Part shown: positions 21,937 through 33,260 of the stretch, one piece after another
Layout of the letters: each line of letters starts with the position of its first letter
Numbering within the stretch: position 1 is the first letter of the stretch
Assembly (NCBI GenBank): GCA_005406025.1
Contig: BGZK01001206.1
Location: 124,001-188,000 of the forward strand
Reading direction: 5' to 3'
DNA: 64,000 bases
Source: Eumeta japonica
Taxonomy: Eukaryota; Arthropoda; Insecta; Lepidoptera; Psychidae
Position numbers and translations under genes: made by a program
Notes under the pieces: generated by a model
The model's database searches: none
What the model saw: the letters and a program-made list of their open reading frames with translations, nothing else
Told to the model about the DNA's origin: nothing

Positions 21937-23579
21937 TTTCATCCTTCTATGTAATTCGGTGGATAAAGCTAAGGTTTTCATTTCAATTTTATACCAATAA
22001 TGAGCAATATTCACGTGCTTTTGTTATTCAACACATTGTAAGATCAATAAACCGAACAAAAATGTCAAAATTCTAAAACTTAAATCAAAAATTGAAAAAC
22101 CCCTGACACAAACAAAATTCTAAAAAATAATAAAAAAAGAATACGTATTGGTCCTTCACGTTTAATATGATCAATGCGTAATATTTTAATACTTATATTC
22201 AAAAAAACTTATGTACAACAATCAGACACTTAAGTTTTAATATTTATTTAAGATCATTTTTAGCTCCTATGTTTCATTTATATTGGCGGTCCCCCGACAC
22301 GACGACGCTTGGATCAAAATATTACCTACTACTTATATTAAACTTAAACAACCAATACGACTTATTTTGTTCACTTTTTACAGGTATTGTTTGTGTTCGT
22401 CGTTTTTGAAATTTGCAATTTAAGTTTTATTCCCTGTTTTTTAAAGTTTATGTACTTTTAGTAAATACGATATAACACGACAATGGTTCACAAGTTACAA
22501 GGGACTATAATAGAAAAAATTGATTTAATGCAAAGCTTTCGTGGCCTTAAATCGCATAAAGAGCTTGCAGAGTATATTTATTTCTGAGTTCAACCTAAGA
22601 AAGCTATCCACTAATCCTTATGACAGGTCGGATGTAGCTGAATAGCAAAGACTGAGAAGCAGGATTTATACACTTTAATTTTGTAACAAATGTCATACTT
22701 TATTTTTTTAAAATAATTTATTTTTAAAATATCATGCAAATCTTACTCGAAGCTACTATTAATAATTGAAATGCGTTAAATACTATTAACGTATTTTAAC
22801 ACTGTCGTGTTTTTGTAGTCTGTAGCATACTACACCATTCCTACCACACTGCGTTCAGTGCCCTACCGGATCTTACTAAATAGCAATCATTCATTAGCTC
22901 CACTTCTTTAAACTGCCTCCCACGTTCGTACCATACACCACCAGTAAGGCAAGCGTCTTATTAAGTTCAACGCCGGACACTATGGGATCATAATCAGAAC
23001 GTATCTAGACCAAGACCCGCTATTGAAATCGAGAGTCAGACAAAATGGCACGAGGACGGGACAGCCGTCGGGGTATGAAGGGGAGCGTGACAGGTCGTGA
23101 CAGAAGATGAAGAAGTTCTATTTCCACGGGCGGAGGTGCGGACGGAACCTAGTTTGCGTATCTATAATGTATACATCGAGACCGTTCTAATGTACCCAAA
23201 CATGATCCCATGGGTGTCTCGTAAATTCCAGATGTTCAAAGTTGCCATGTCGTAATATTGTGGTTGTAACACAGTACCTAATGTCAACTCGATCACACTT
23301 GTGGAAGATGCTTTCATCCATTCTAAACTGGAGGGGAGCTGATAGTCTGCAAACGCCTAAACAGATTTTCTTGAATCGTAACTAAGAACTCTCATGATCA
23401 AATCATTTTTCAGACAAAAAATATTAATACTCAGACACACATAATTTACATGTCAAATTTATAACAGTCCTCTGCGTCGGAGGTTATAATTTAAAAATTA
23501 GATTTAAATGATATTACAAAAATGTATTAGTTGTAAACGAAAATTACAAGCAGATCATGAACAAAATGTTAATCTTTAC

Positions 23580-23700
23580 AAATGCGGCGTGCTCCCGCGT
23601 CGACTCGGCGTTATTTTGTCGCTCGTCCGCTTCTGCATCTTGCTCTACGACTCACGTCGTGCCGCGCATGCGTACACTGTCAATTATCATTAGGGATGTG
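23580..23700 (-). other. GC- and CpG-rich patch; possible leader exon
   Basis: On the minus strand this patch contains GCACGAC followed by GTGAGTCG, a good splice donor whose intron would start at 23655. It is in the right orientation and place to be a non-coding first exon of gene 1, whose start exon is preceded by an acceptor. This is inference only. Confidence 0.2.
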
Positions 23701-26051
23701 CTGAAGTTATTTTAAAAAATATTTTCAATGTTACGTTTTTAAGTAACGATTATATATTATATTATAGTTAATTTGGCATAGTTATAAAAGGACAGGATTG
23801 TGACTAGTTACATAATGATGCATGACCTTACAGATAGTATTTTATAATACTAAGATTAAAATACTTATATATTGAACAGACAAACTTATTTATTTAGATT
23901 CATATAAACTTCAGTTCACTTCAGTTCAGTAGATTCATATAAACTACATTTTTCATGTAGACAAAACTGGGTCGAAATACAGATGGTATAAAAGCATGTA
24001 CCTCATAAGAGTGTAACATTCCTTTTTTTTCAAGCTCAGCCGCTGATGATATAACAGACTTCCGCTATCGTTTTCGCAATTTCGGAAGTTCGGTAAAAAT
24101 TAGAACATCCGTTTTCGCTTCCGCTTCAGTATATTCGACAACAGAAGCACAACGGATGATATGCGCCGGGGCGGGGCCACAAGCCGTACGTTGAGGCTCC
24201 GGGTCGCGATAGATCGTGACATATCGAATTATTTGTTTGTTTCGTACTATCCTACGTAATACACTTTCATATATTAAATAACTATGATATTGTTTTACTA
24301 TTAATGTAGTAATTATTTCATGTTGTTTTTGTGTTTATTAAGTATCACCTAGTTTTCTCCCGCAGACTCGTCGGTGTAGACATATAACAAACTAGTTTGT
24401 ATAGTCACTGTTCAAGTTATAAAAATCGGTCCCATTCGGATTCTAACTGGGGAGTTAGAATGTTAGTTAGAATGTGGGGAGTTAGTTCTGGGGAGAACTG
24501 ATACGTAAATTCAAACTTTGCCAAATTTCTAAGGACTTTCTAATTTTCACACAAGAACCCTAAACATTTCTTTGGTAAAGAGAATCCTTTGTGAGTCGAA
24601 TAAATTTCTTTACTTTTTAGTAAAAATTGCATAAAATTCAGATGAGCTATTCCGAAGATTATCGTTTTATTATCGTCAAAATAAACGGATTTAAGACCGA
24701 AATTTGAAAAGCGCATACTATAGCTCTCTTGAAATAATTTACAATCTAAGCATTCAGATCAATTTGAGCAGTTTGAAAAATTAAATGTCGATTTTATAAT
24801 GTAGCATTAGAAGGTAAATTCAAAGTCGGCTTTGTCAAAATTAAAGTCAAACAAACGTTTCTAATAAAACAATGAATCTTGGGGATATACCACATCAAAA
24901 GGGCGAAGGAAAGTATCAATTCATTGGTGTTGCAGTTACCGCCTTCCGGGTTTTTCTGTTTAATTTATGGATGGAATAGGTTTTCACCAATTGTTATGTG
25001 CTGTTTTGTCACAAAATGATTACAAATTACTTGGTATGCATTTTTCAATACTCTAAATTCTATATATTAACAAAAATTTATACCGTAATCGTTATTTTTT
25101 TTTAATTGAAATAAATTAAAAAAAAAATACCATGGTGTCAAAATTTTTACTTAAACATTGAGAATAAAAAAGACAGTCACGCTTCGGGTGTCTTATGTTC
25201 TCTAGATTAAGATTTAATAAAAAAAAATAGATATACTAAAAGACTCGTCAAAATTTTGTTTATTAAATATCAATTAAACTACACCGAATTAGACAATGAA
25301 ATTCAATAAGCTTCTATTCAGATGCATACTAAAGCGAATGAAAAAAAAAACACTCGATTAGTGAAGTATTTCATTCGTTATCGTGACCACATACAGGATC
25401 CGCACATACAGACACACGGACGTCCACGAAAAAAACTTTTAAAACAGTTTTTTAAAATATGTTCTATAACAAAATGTGTTTTGAAGATATTACAGATATT
25501 AAAATCAGTGATTATTCTTGCCGTTTGAGTGCATACATTATTTTACAAGTGCAACATGTAATAAATAAAGACATTTAAAGTTCACAAAATCAGTCGTTTT
25601 TCGTAAGGCGAGAGTAGAGCATTACCTCATGCGCTCCGCTTATGAGGCGTGCAAAAGGAATTTACAAGTGACATCTGGGCAGAGATGAGCGTAGGTATTA
25701 CTAAAGTTTGACTGCACACATTAAAAATTTTTGAAATATTTCATTCTATTATATATCAGATACGAGAAAAAATGTGTTAGTCCAAAAACTGGTTTAATAT
25801 TGAAAAATACGCTAATATAATGAAACTTTTTGAAAGAGTTACGATAGAATTAAAGTTGTCAAAAGTTGCTATAAGTATTTTGTAAATGAGAGCATCTAAA
25901 ATTGATTCATTAAGTAGTTAAATAAAGGAGTAATTACAAAACTTATAGACAGACTGAACGCTAAATTTTGTGGTATCCCCAAAAATTTTATATGTACCAT
26001 TTTTATATATTTGGATTGGTGCAAATATCTGAAAGTGGTGTATATTTTGGT

Positions 26052-26100
26052 TGAAAAATTTTGGTTTTGCATTGTTGACGATGCAAAACCAAATTTTTCA
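26052..26100. repeat. Nearly perfect 20-bp inverted repeat with 8-base loop
   Basis: Arms 26052-26072 and 26081-26100 (TGAAAAATTTTGGTTTTGCAT against its complement) differ by one T in a run. The loop is TGTTGACG. Confidence 0.85.
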
Positions 26101-27024
26101 ATGAAACCACCACGCAAGATATTGAAATTGCTTTAATTTGAATTTTTTTTACTAGAATAGTCGAGATTTTTGTGGTTCTCTTCAGCCAAAGACAACAAAA
26201 CAATATCATACAATCGAATGCATTTAGGAATTTTTAGCCTTTCGTCTTAAATAAATATATAAGTAGAATTGTAAACATAATTGTTATACTATTAGTGTAT
26301 AATTTTTTTCAACTCGAAGTTCCTGTTTTAAAAGTAAACTCCATTCTAAATAATTAGACACATTAATGACTTACATTTATTGTTTAAAGTGACGTAAATA
26401 AAACAGGCAGATGAACAGAAAACTTAAGAAAATCAAACACATGGCCATCAAAGACAGAAAGATAACATATTGGCAAAATATTATAGCGAGATGCCTATAT
26501 TATATTACATGCATATATTATTGATTGACCTCACATTGTTTAGTACGAGTTAGATTCTATAATTTTGAAGAAATGTTCGTAAATATGTAAAATATTTTTG
26601 TTTTTCGATGGTTTATAGTACCTAATTAACCGATATAGTTATTTTACTTAGTAAATTCACATAGTATAAACTTATGACCACCTGTAGTACTGAAATAATT
26701 TAACTGACAAATGAACAGAGCTCCTCGCTTACCGAATTTAATTCGAGTAAAGAGATTTCAATAGGGTGACATCAACAACGAACAAGTCCTGAGATGTACA
26801 ATATTCATCACGATTTTAAATGAGTTTACTTCTACAGTCGGTACAAATATAATGACCTAACACGATGACATCGTTAATATTGTTACCTAAACATGCCAAT
26901 TCAACGAAGTAATTAAGGTCTCTATTTGATAGCAAACAGTATACCAGCTCTATAAAAAATACAAAAATCGCTGTACATAATTAATTATATAATGAAAGAA
27001 CAATAAATTTTATGTGTGCATGAT

Positions 27025-27095
27025 TTAGACTTCTTCTCTTGTATTAATAGATTTGTAGTAGCTCTGCGCCAGGAGAGATAAGTAGATGTTGAAGG
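27025..27095 (-). CDS. Gene 2 last coding exon with stop codon
   Basis: The exon is 71 bases after atttcag. It completes the split Ala codon, finishes membrane segment 4 and stops at TAA 27027-27025. The tail ends SINTREEV, parallel to SINEDGVL in gene 1. The first canonical AATAAA on this strand that I see is far away, at about 26,381-26,376, so the 3' end is not defined. Confidence 0.84.
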
Positions 27096-30000
27096 CTGAA
27101 ATGCAAAAGAAATGGAAACGATTATTGTATGTGTTATGATATACTACTACAAATAATAATATATTTATTAAAAAAATAGTTTAATAAGAATTTTATTTCA
27201 CTTTCAATTTACAAGCTCACACCATTTCCCAAAGCAGTAAGCGCTCTACAGCCTTCCATTCGTTACCATCCTTCTACAATTCCCTTTTTCGTTAAACTTT
27301 CACAATCGTTCATTGCAAGCTCGTCGGTTTCGAATACTCGTTTTACCCTTATTATTATACTAATACGATGTATTGTATGTAATACTTTAGGGTGCTTTTC
27401 ACTACTCTCCGTCATACGTATTCACTGTATAGATTTTTTTTGGTCAACTTACTTTCATTCGTCTCTTCCAAATCGCCACGTTGTATTAACATACCACTTT
27501 ATAATGCAGTCACAAAATCACTATTCCCGTGTCTTTGAAAAACTCTTCGCACGTTCTATGCAGGGATCTTTCTCTACCTTATATAAGTGAAGGAACTACC
27601 TTTATGAATAAAATTAACAGGTTGTGGGAAATGCAAGGCCCCATTCATTTTATTTACCTCGTATATTTTCACAGATAAACAGACAATTGAAATCGCTTCA
27701 GATATGAATTAATTTCTAATTAATAAAATAGGTGACCTAATTTTTTTTTTGTACAATTTGACAGCAAATCCGTTTTGAACACGATAGTAAAATAATAGAT
27801 ATTAAAATTTTGTAATCGATTGCATTCATTTTTGTAACTGTTATTTAAATAAAGTAATAAAAACTTGTATTTGTTTTTTAGAAAACTTCATAATATCTAA
27901 AAATAATTTAAATTATATATTAGAATAATGTAGATTTCGTTTAATGGTATTTCTTCCTTTTTGTTGAAGTATCATATTTTTATCGTAGTGATTAATGACT
28001 AGAAATAATTGCGATTTCTATAATAATTACTATCTATATTTATTCAACTTTTTGACATTATCTGACTTTCAATACTGATGTATTAATCTTAAAAATTGAA
28101 GATTTGATAGTCTAAGTTCTCAATGGTAATTGTCATTACATTCAGTAGGAAAGTCAAATTTTTAGCTGCAAATGGTATAAAATTTAATAACTATTTTACG
28201 TTGGAGTATCAAGAAATACTTTAAAAAACTATTTTTTCGTCTGGTAATTAACATAAAATACAACACTATTTTGAAGTAAAAACGATAATCACCCCAATAG
28301 AATACGTGCATCAAGATGACAACCGGCGAGTAGCTGTTGTTGTCTGTGGTGCTAGGGGCCGAGGCGTAGTGTTTTCCGCTGATGCTGAAGAAAAACGCGA
28401 AGACCGACACGAAGAACACAACGATCCAAATAATGAGGTAAGTCTTGATGATGCCTCGGTGTTCCTGAAATAGAAAACAAAGTATAAGGTAATATACAGC
28501 TTTCATTTGATCTAGACTCAGAAAATAAAGATCAATCTAAAAATAGGATTATCGCATAAGAAACGAACAAGTCTGGTTGTAGTATTAGAAATATTCGTTA
28601 CAGTCGTTTATAATCTCTATATCAATTGTACCGTTATTCGTTAAATTATAATATATACCATTTTTATATCTAATTTCAAGAAAATATAGACTAAGGAACA
28701 AATTATTTTTTAATTTCAGATATTAATTCGATTAGTTCTAAAATTATATAGGTGATACGTTATTGACAGCATAATGCGATACCTGTGATACAAGTAAAGA
28801 AACAAATTCTAATGCAGACAAGCTATAGGGCGATTCGATAGCTTGATATCGACAGATCAAGCTATTTGTATATAATCACAGTTCCTGCGTCTTTTAACTT
28901 TGCTTGTTTGCTATTTATGCTACATATCTTTTAAAATATCGAACGATTTAAACCGTTATATAATTGCATGTGTATTAGCTTTTACTTGCGACAATACCTC
29001 TATAGACATGGAAAGGACAATATAAAAAAACGAGCAAATTCTTTTATATGTGGCAATTTTTTTGACAATTATGAACTCGGGGCCTTATTACGTAAAAGTA
29101 GAAATCGATTGCGATTACGAAATCGATTTGCGAGTCGAAATTGTTGGGTATAAAAAAATGTTATTCTTATACGCAATTTTTAGCAACTTTAAAGCCTTAG
29201 ATTAAATTAAAACTTTGCACACTAATCGAGGACCGATGACTGTACAATAATATGGTATAATTGAACTGATCTGATGATGGACCCAGAAGATAGGCACAGG
29301 AACTCTTTAACGGAATAACATATCCTAGTCGTGTTTGAGCTTGTTAAAGTTGTCTTAAGATGTACTCTCACCATGAGTGATTTTCAGAGTTTGATAATGG
29401 AGACGGAAGGTAAGCACTAACACTCCATAATAGAACAACGTAGCCTAGCCTTATTTGGGCTTAATAGAATTTTTTTAAATACACTTTGGCCATAATTGGC
29501 TTTCAGGGTTTGATGATGGAGCCAGAAGGTAAACATAGAAACTCCGTAATGAAACAAGGTACAACAACAACAAATGAAACAACGATATTATTGTAACGTC
29601 ATCGGTCCTTGATAAATGTGCAAAGATTTTATTTAATTTAACGACTTACATAAAAAAATAATTCTTCAATTTATACGAAATACAATGAGGGAAAATCGAT
29701 TGTAAATTGCTTGAGAATCGTTATAGTCCAGTTTTCGGTTTGAGAGCGTAATTTAAAGAATAACTGCGAAATCGCGATATTTAACGGTTTTTTTAATCCA
29801 AATATCTGATTAAATTCCATTTTGATAATTTAGTGATTTTATTGTAAAGGCGGTTTCTACTGCTAATAGAAAGACAATTAGCATTTCGAAATATTAACTT
29901 AGGAATTATTAAAATAATTTTAAAATCATGCGAAATCAGAAATCGATTTCTTTTAGAAAATAAAGCCGCCGATTTCGTTTGTATTTTCGATTTCGATTTC

Positions 30001-33000
30001 AGTTTCATTGTCGGATTTTTTCTCGCCGTATCAAATATATTAATAGCTCTTATAATACAATAATGTGGAGGCCTCAAAACTAACAGAACCCCAAACAAAG
30101 TTTAAAAAATATTAAAACACTTATTTCTTCACTTTCAACAAAGATCTCAACTGCCTATTGTCGTAGACGCAACATAAAACTAAAGGTATGTTTAAACAAA
30201 CTGTCACCCGCCATTTTATCCATTTCAGTTATAAATTTTAGAAAATCTTGAAGTCGTTATCTGAAAAGAAAGTATCCATATATCAATTTTGGTTGAAGTA
30301 ATTTCAGCACTAACGATGTTTCCGTACAAAATTACGAATCTCCTTTTCACCCTCTTAAGGTTCAATTTCTGAAAGTTTCTTTTAGCGCCTACCTGCATTA
30401 ATAATGCAGCCTTGTACAGTCTTGCCTTGTGCAGGATTTTTGTTTCTTTTTAATCAAGTAAGATTTTTCAGTTTAAGAAAATTTTAGGTGATCAAGAAAT
30501 TTTTTTTCACAACTTGATGAAAAATTCACTTTTCATTCCCGATGTTATGGAGTAAAATGCCACATTCTCTTTCGGCTCCCACCGATATGGAAAATGCATA
30601 AACTGTTCAAGAATGTTCCCGATAAACATTCTTGCCCGCGCTATTGTCATCTATGTTGATGTAATCGTACGGGCGGAAATGTAGCGCTTTTCTTCCCGAT
30701 ATTAAGAAATTTCAGAAGATTTGTGCACTCACCACGGAAGAAAAGTAGGGCCTTCCCGTCCGCAGATTTGACCTAATCGCCATAGGTGCGTGATGTACTG
30801 TTTAGTTCATGATGTTGATGGTCATTCAAAATAGTTCCTTGGTTTAAATATTTTTTTTTTTGTGTATAAGACTTTATTTAGCCATAAAATTCACGTATTC
30901 GATTAATTTATTAGAAGTTTCAGGAAACCATGTAAGTTTCGCCAGTACTGCTGTCAGTCAGAAACGTATGTTTAGTGACGTCGTTATTAAATCAAACTTT
31001 TAAAAATAAAAATTAATATATTTGCTATCGAGCCCCATAAACTTCTCTGAATTAGCGACTTAATTCAGAAGGACAAACGCTTGCTATGAGTTTTGTATAG
31101 TATTTTATCGTGGAAGAAATATTAGAAGAAATATTATGCCTTTAATATGATCACGTTCATTTTTATTAAACTCGTTATATTTTCTAAAATATTTGACCAA
31201 GCACATGATAATAAGAAGAAATTTAGCATTTACTAAAAACTCATCAGTCAATTAACCCATGGTTTAATTATCAGAATTCAACGTTGCTAGTGCGATGTGA
31301 TATTCTCGATCACTCGGCCGCCACTTTTCCTTTTAACACTAGGGTCAGACCTAGTAAATGCTGAGTAGAATATAAAATGAATCACCTTCACAATTCCATA
31401 GACGAAAACGACGTCCAATACGGTCTTGAAAAGGAACACGAGCATTACTATGACGGTGAGGGCGTACTGGCCGGCCAGTGTAGCATAAATCTCGGGCCCC
31501 AAGGGATCGATCAGTTCAAGATATTCTTTAGAGTTCTTCACTCCGGCGATCTGCGAGAGCGTCGCCGCCAGTAGCACTGTGATGACGAAGGAAGCTATCT
31601 GCGAAATACAAAACGCAATAAGTGGTCAGTACGAATAATTTAAGGTGAATATAATGAATGCAAAGTTTGTAATGTGAAATGATATTAATAATAATCTGAC
31701 TTATTAATAAATTAATTTGTGTCTTTTTGATACGGTATTCAAAAAATGATGGAATATCATAGAGAAATATCTGTAGAGGAAGTTAATCTCGAATTATACT
31801 TTAGTATATGTTTGTGCACGTCAGTATAAGATATTATAACTTTAGTTAAATCTTACAACTTTTTAAAAGGTAATTTTTGGTGTATATAAATGTAATTTAG
31901 AATTAATTAATCCACAAGAAAGCTAGTATAAAGGCTAGTATCATTATTTTGAACATGATATGAACAATGTTTTCATATCGTGATTTTATTAGTTTATTTC
32001 GTTTATCATTGAAAAATTAAAGAATATCAACACATTTGAAACTGATTATAATACACTTTATATATATTTATACGAAAGTACTTTCCAAACAAGTGTAGCG
32101 TAAATATAGTTTTTCTATTTAAAGAAAATTGAAACATCTGGACCTATTTAGGACCACTTAGTTTTTGTACAATCTTGTACACAATCTTGCGTTCCATGTC
32201 TTCCTTTTAACGGGTTTTAGCGGGAATACTAGTTTAATCACTTCAAAAATCACCTACTAAACTCAAAATTTATTTTATATGTGATTTTTTGTAAAATGTT
32301 AGTTTGATCAATATTTTTTAGTTTTTCATGAGCGATACTCTCAGAGATACAATCGGGAATAGTCGTTTTTAAGAGATACTCTCTTCGTTAGAATTTGTTA
32401 AGCACAAGCTAGCATGATATAAATGTTTAGAGCTTAAGAGAAAGTTCTCATCGCGATGACCTCAGAAATTTGTTTCTTTCCATTTTTTTTTCTAAACTCC
32501 TCGAGTTTAAGATTCGAGTTCTGAACTTAAGAACTGTATACGGGTTATAGTTTGCCATAGCTGTTCCCATTTTAAATGATAAACTTTCTCTAGTATAATC
32601 TCTTGTATAAAAACTAATAACGTACAAATAATGATCCATGTCTTTAGTGTTCCATTTATAGAAATTTTGGGTATGGAACGTTAGAAACAAAAATGAACAC
32701 TGAGCATGTAAGTTATACTTACTAAGTCCGATAATTAAGTGTGAGCAGGCAAAGTTTGGATGGAACGTTGGAAATGAAAATGCGCATTAAAGTTTTACTT
32801 ACCAAGTTTCATGGCTACTATATAAGTAATAATTAAAATATCCCTCGTTATGGTCTTTTTACAATAAAACAAATACCCTCTATTGACATAAATAACACCT
32901 CTATTCCGTCATCGAATATCGTGGTTTGTGTTGGTTTGCTGCACTCGTTGTTTAATATTTAACCGGACTCATATTGGTCGAGTTCTTTTCTAAATGCCAT

Positions 33001-33114
33001 TGTTTTCTCTGATTGTAACAAAACACGACTCACCACACTCAGACATCCCATAATGATGTTTCCCGGTTTTAAATCGAATACGAAACAGCACGTTTGTAGT
33101 CGCGGGAGTCCCAT
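27025..33114 (-). CDS. Gene 2: paralogous four-transmembrane insect protein (DUF4728/Pasiflora-like), 4 coding exons
   Basis: Coding exons are 33114-33034, 31598-31386, 28464-28293 and 27095-27025 and give 178 residues. Donors are GTGAGT, GTGATT, GTGATT; acceptors tttcgcag, atttcag, atttcag; phases 0, 0, 1, identical to gene 1. The N-terminus carries CFVFDLKPG. Hydrophobic blocks lie near residues 18-44, 68-97, 106-126 and 145-168. Block 2 holds FKTVLDVVFVYG, matching gene 1. The loop after segment 3 is longer than in gene 1, is rich in Ser, Thr and Asn and contains an N-N-S glycosylation sequon near residue 140. It lies head-to-tail upstream of gene 1 with about 13.8 kb between its stop and the gene 1 start. 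Its function cannot be read from sequence. In Drosophila, related Pasiflora proteins are septate-junction components. It could belong to another small tetraspan group. Confidence 0.84.
27096..28292. other. Gene 2 intron 3
   Basis: A 1.2-kb AT-rich intron in which I see no repeat family or coding trace. Confidence 0.6.
28293..28464 (-). CDS. Gene 2 coding exon 3
   Basis: The exon is 172 bases, from atttcag to a GTGATT donor, phase 0 in and phase 1 out. It encodes membrane segment 3 (IIWIVVFFVSVFAFFF), a Ser/Thr/Asn-rich loop with the N-N-S sequon, and the start of segment 4 ending in FYW plus one base of a split codon. Confidence 0.84.
28465..31385. other. Gene 2 intron 2
   Basis: A 2.9-kb AT-rich intron with a 120-bp tandem repeat (29,272-29,575) and small hairpins at 28,838-28,865 and 30,608-30,634. 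The ORF at 29,793-30,098 has no recognised motif. Confidence 0.6.
29272..29575. repeat. Tandem repeat, about 120-bp unit, about 2.5 copies
   Basis: Units begin TGATGATGG (29272), TGATAATGG (29392) and TGATGATGG (29511), giving periods of 120 and 119. Each continues with CAGAAG/CGGAAG-GTA, AACTC..TAA, CCTAG..TTTG-GCTT, and ends in TTTTCAG-GTT. The third copy is cut at about 29,570. Units differ by scattered substitutions. Confidence 0.8.
31386..31598 (-). CDS. Gene 2 coding exon 2
   Basis: The exon has 71 codons, phase 0 to phase 0, between acceptor tttcgcag and a GTGATT donor. It encodes the rest of membrane segment 1, a loop with KNSKEYLELIDPLGPE, and segment 2. It is six codons longer than the gene 1 exon, all in the loop. 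Its GC content is well above that of the flanking introns. Confidence 0.87.
31599..33033. other. Gene 2 intron 1
   Basis: A 1.4-kb AT-rich intron. A degenerate duplication with 87-base spacing (TGGAACGTT at 32,674 and 32,761) is the only structure noticed. Confidence 0.55.
33034..33114 (-). CDS. Gene 2 first coding exon
   Basis: This exon has 27 codons from the ATG at 33114 to a consensus GTGAGT donor (intron starts at 33033). The length and the CFVFDL motif equal those of gene 1. The bases before the ATG (ttacacaag) are a poor acceptor, so the leader may be continuous with the GC-rich stretch at 33,140-33,250. Confidence 0.86.
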
Positions 33115-33119
33115 CTTGT

Positions 33120-33260
33120 GTAAATAGACTTATCTAACTCGTACAGGAAGTCAGTCTGCTCGTACGGCGTTGGATACACTCGTGTGCGCCGTCCGCGCCC
33201 ACGCCGATGAAGGCTCCGCCGGTCCGGGGAGGACGTGTCAAAGACTATTCAAGCGAAGCG
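33120..33260 (-). promoter_or_regulatory. GC-rich 5' flank of gene 2
   Basis: The bases just upstream of the gene 2 start codon are GC- and CpG-rich compared with everything around them, as is common for an insect leader or core promoter. No TATA box or clear initiator could be fixed by eye. Confidence 0.3.

Larger units (their letters stand above)
13255..27024. other. Space between gene 1 start exon and gene 2 stop
   Basis: No complete coding gene is recognised in these 13.8 kb. It must contain the gene 1 promoter and at least one leader exon. It holds a mariner relic, a small SINE, a Helitron-like element, an (AT)9 run near 18,130, several hairpins, and GC-rich patches at about 15,700-15,790, 20,300-20,450 and 23,580-23,680. 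The rest is featureless AT-rich DNA. Confidence 0.5.

Noticed and set aside
29272..29575. CRISPR-like or satellite array
   Set aside because: There are only 2.5 long diverged units without spacers, in a eukaryotic intron. It is a simple tandem duplication.
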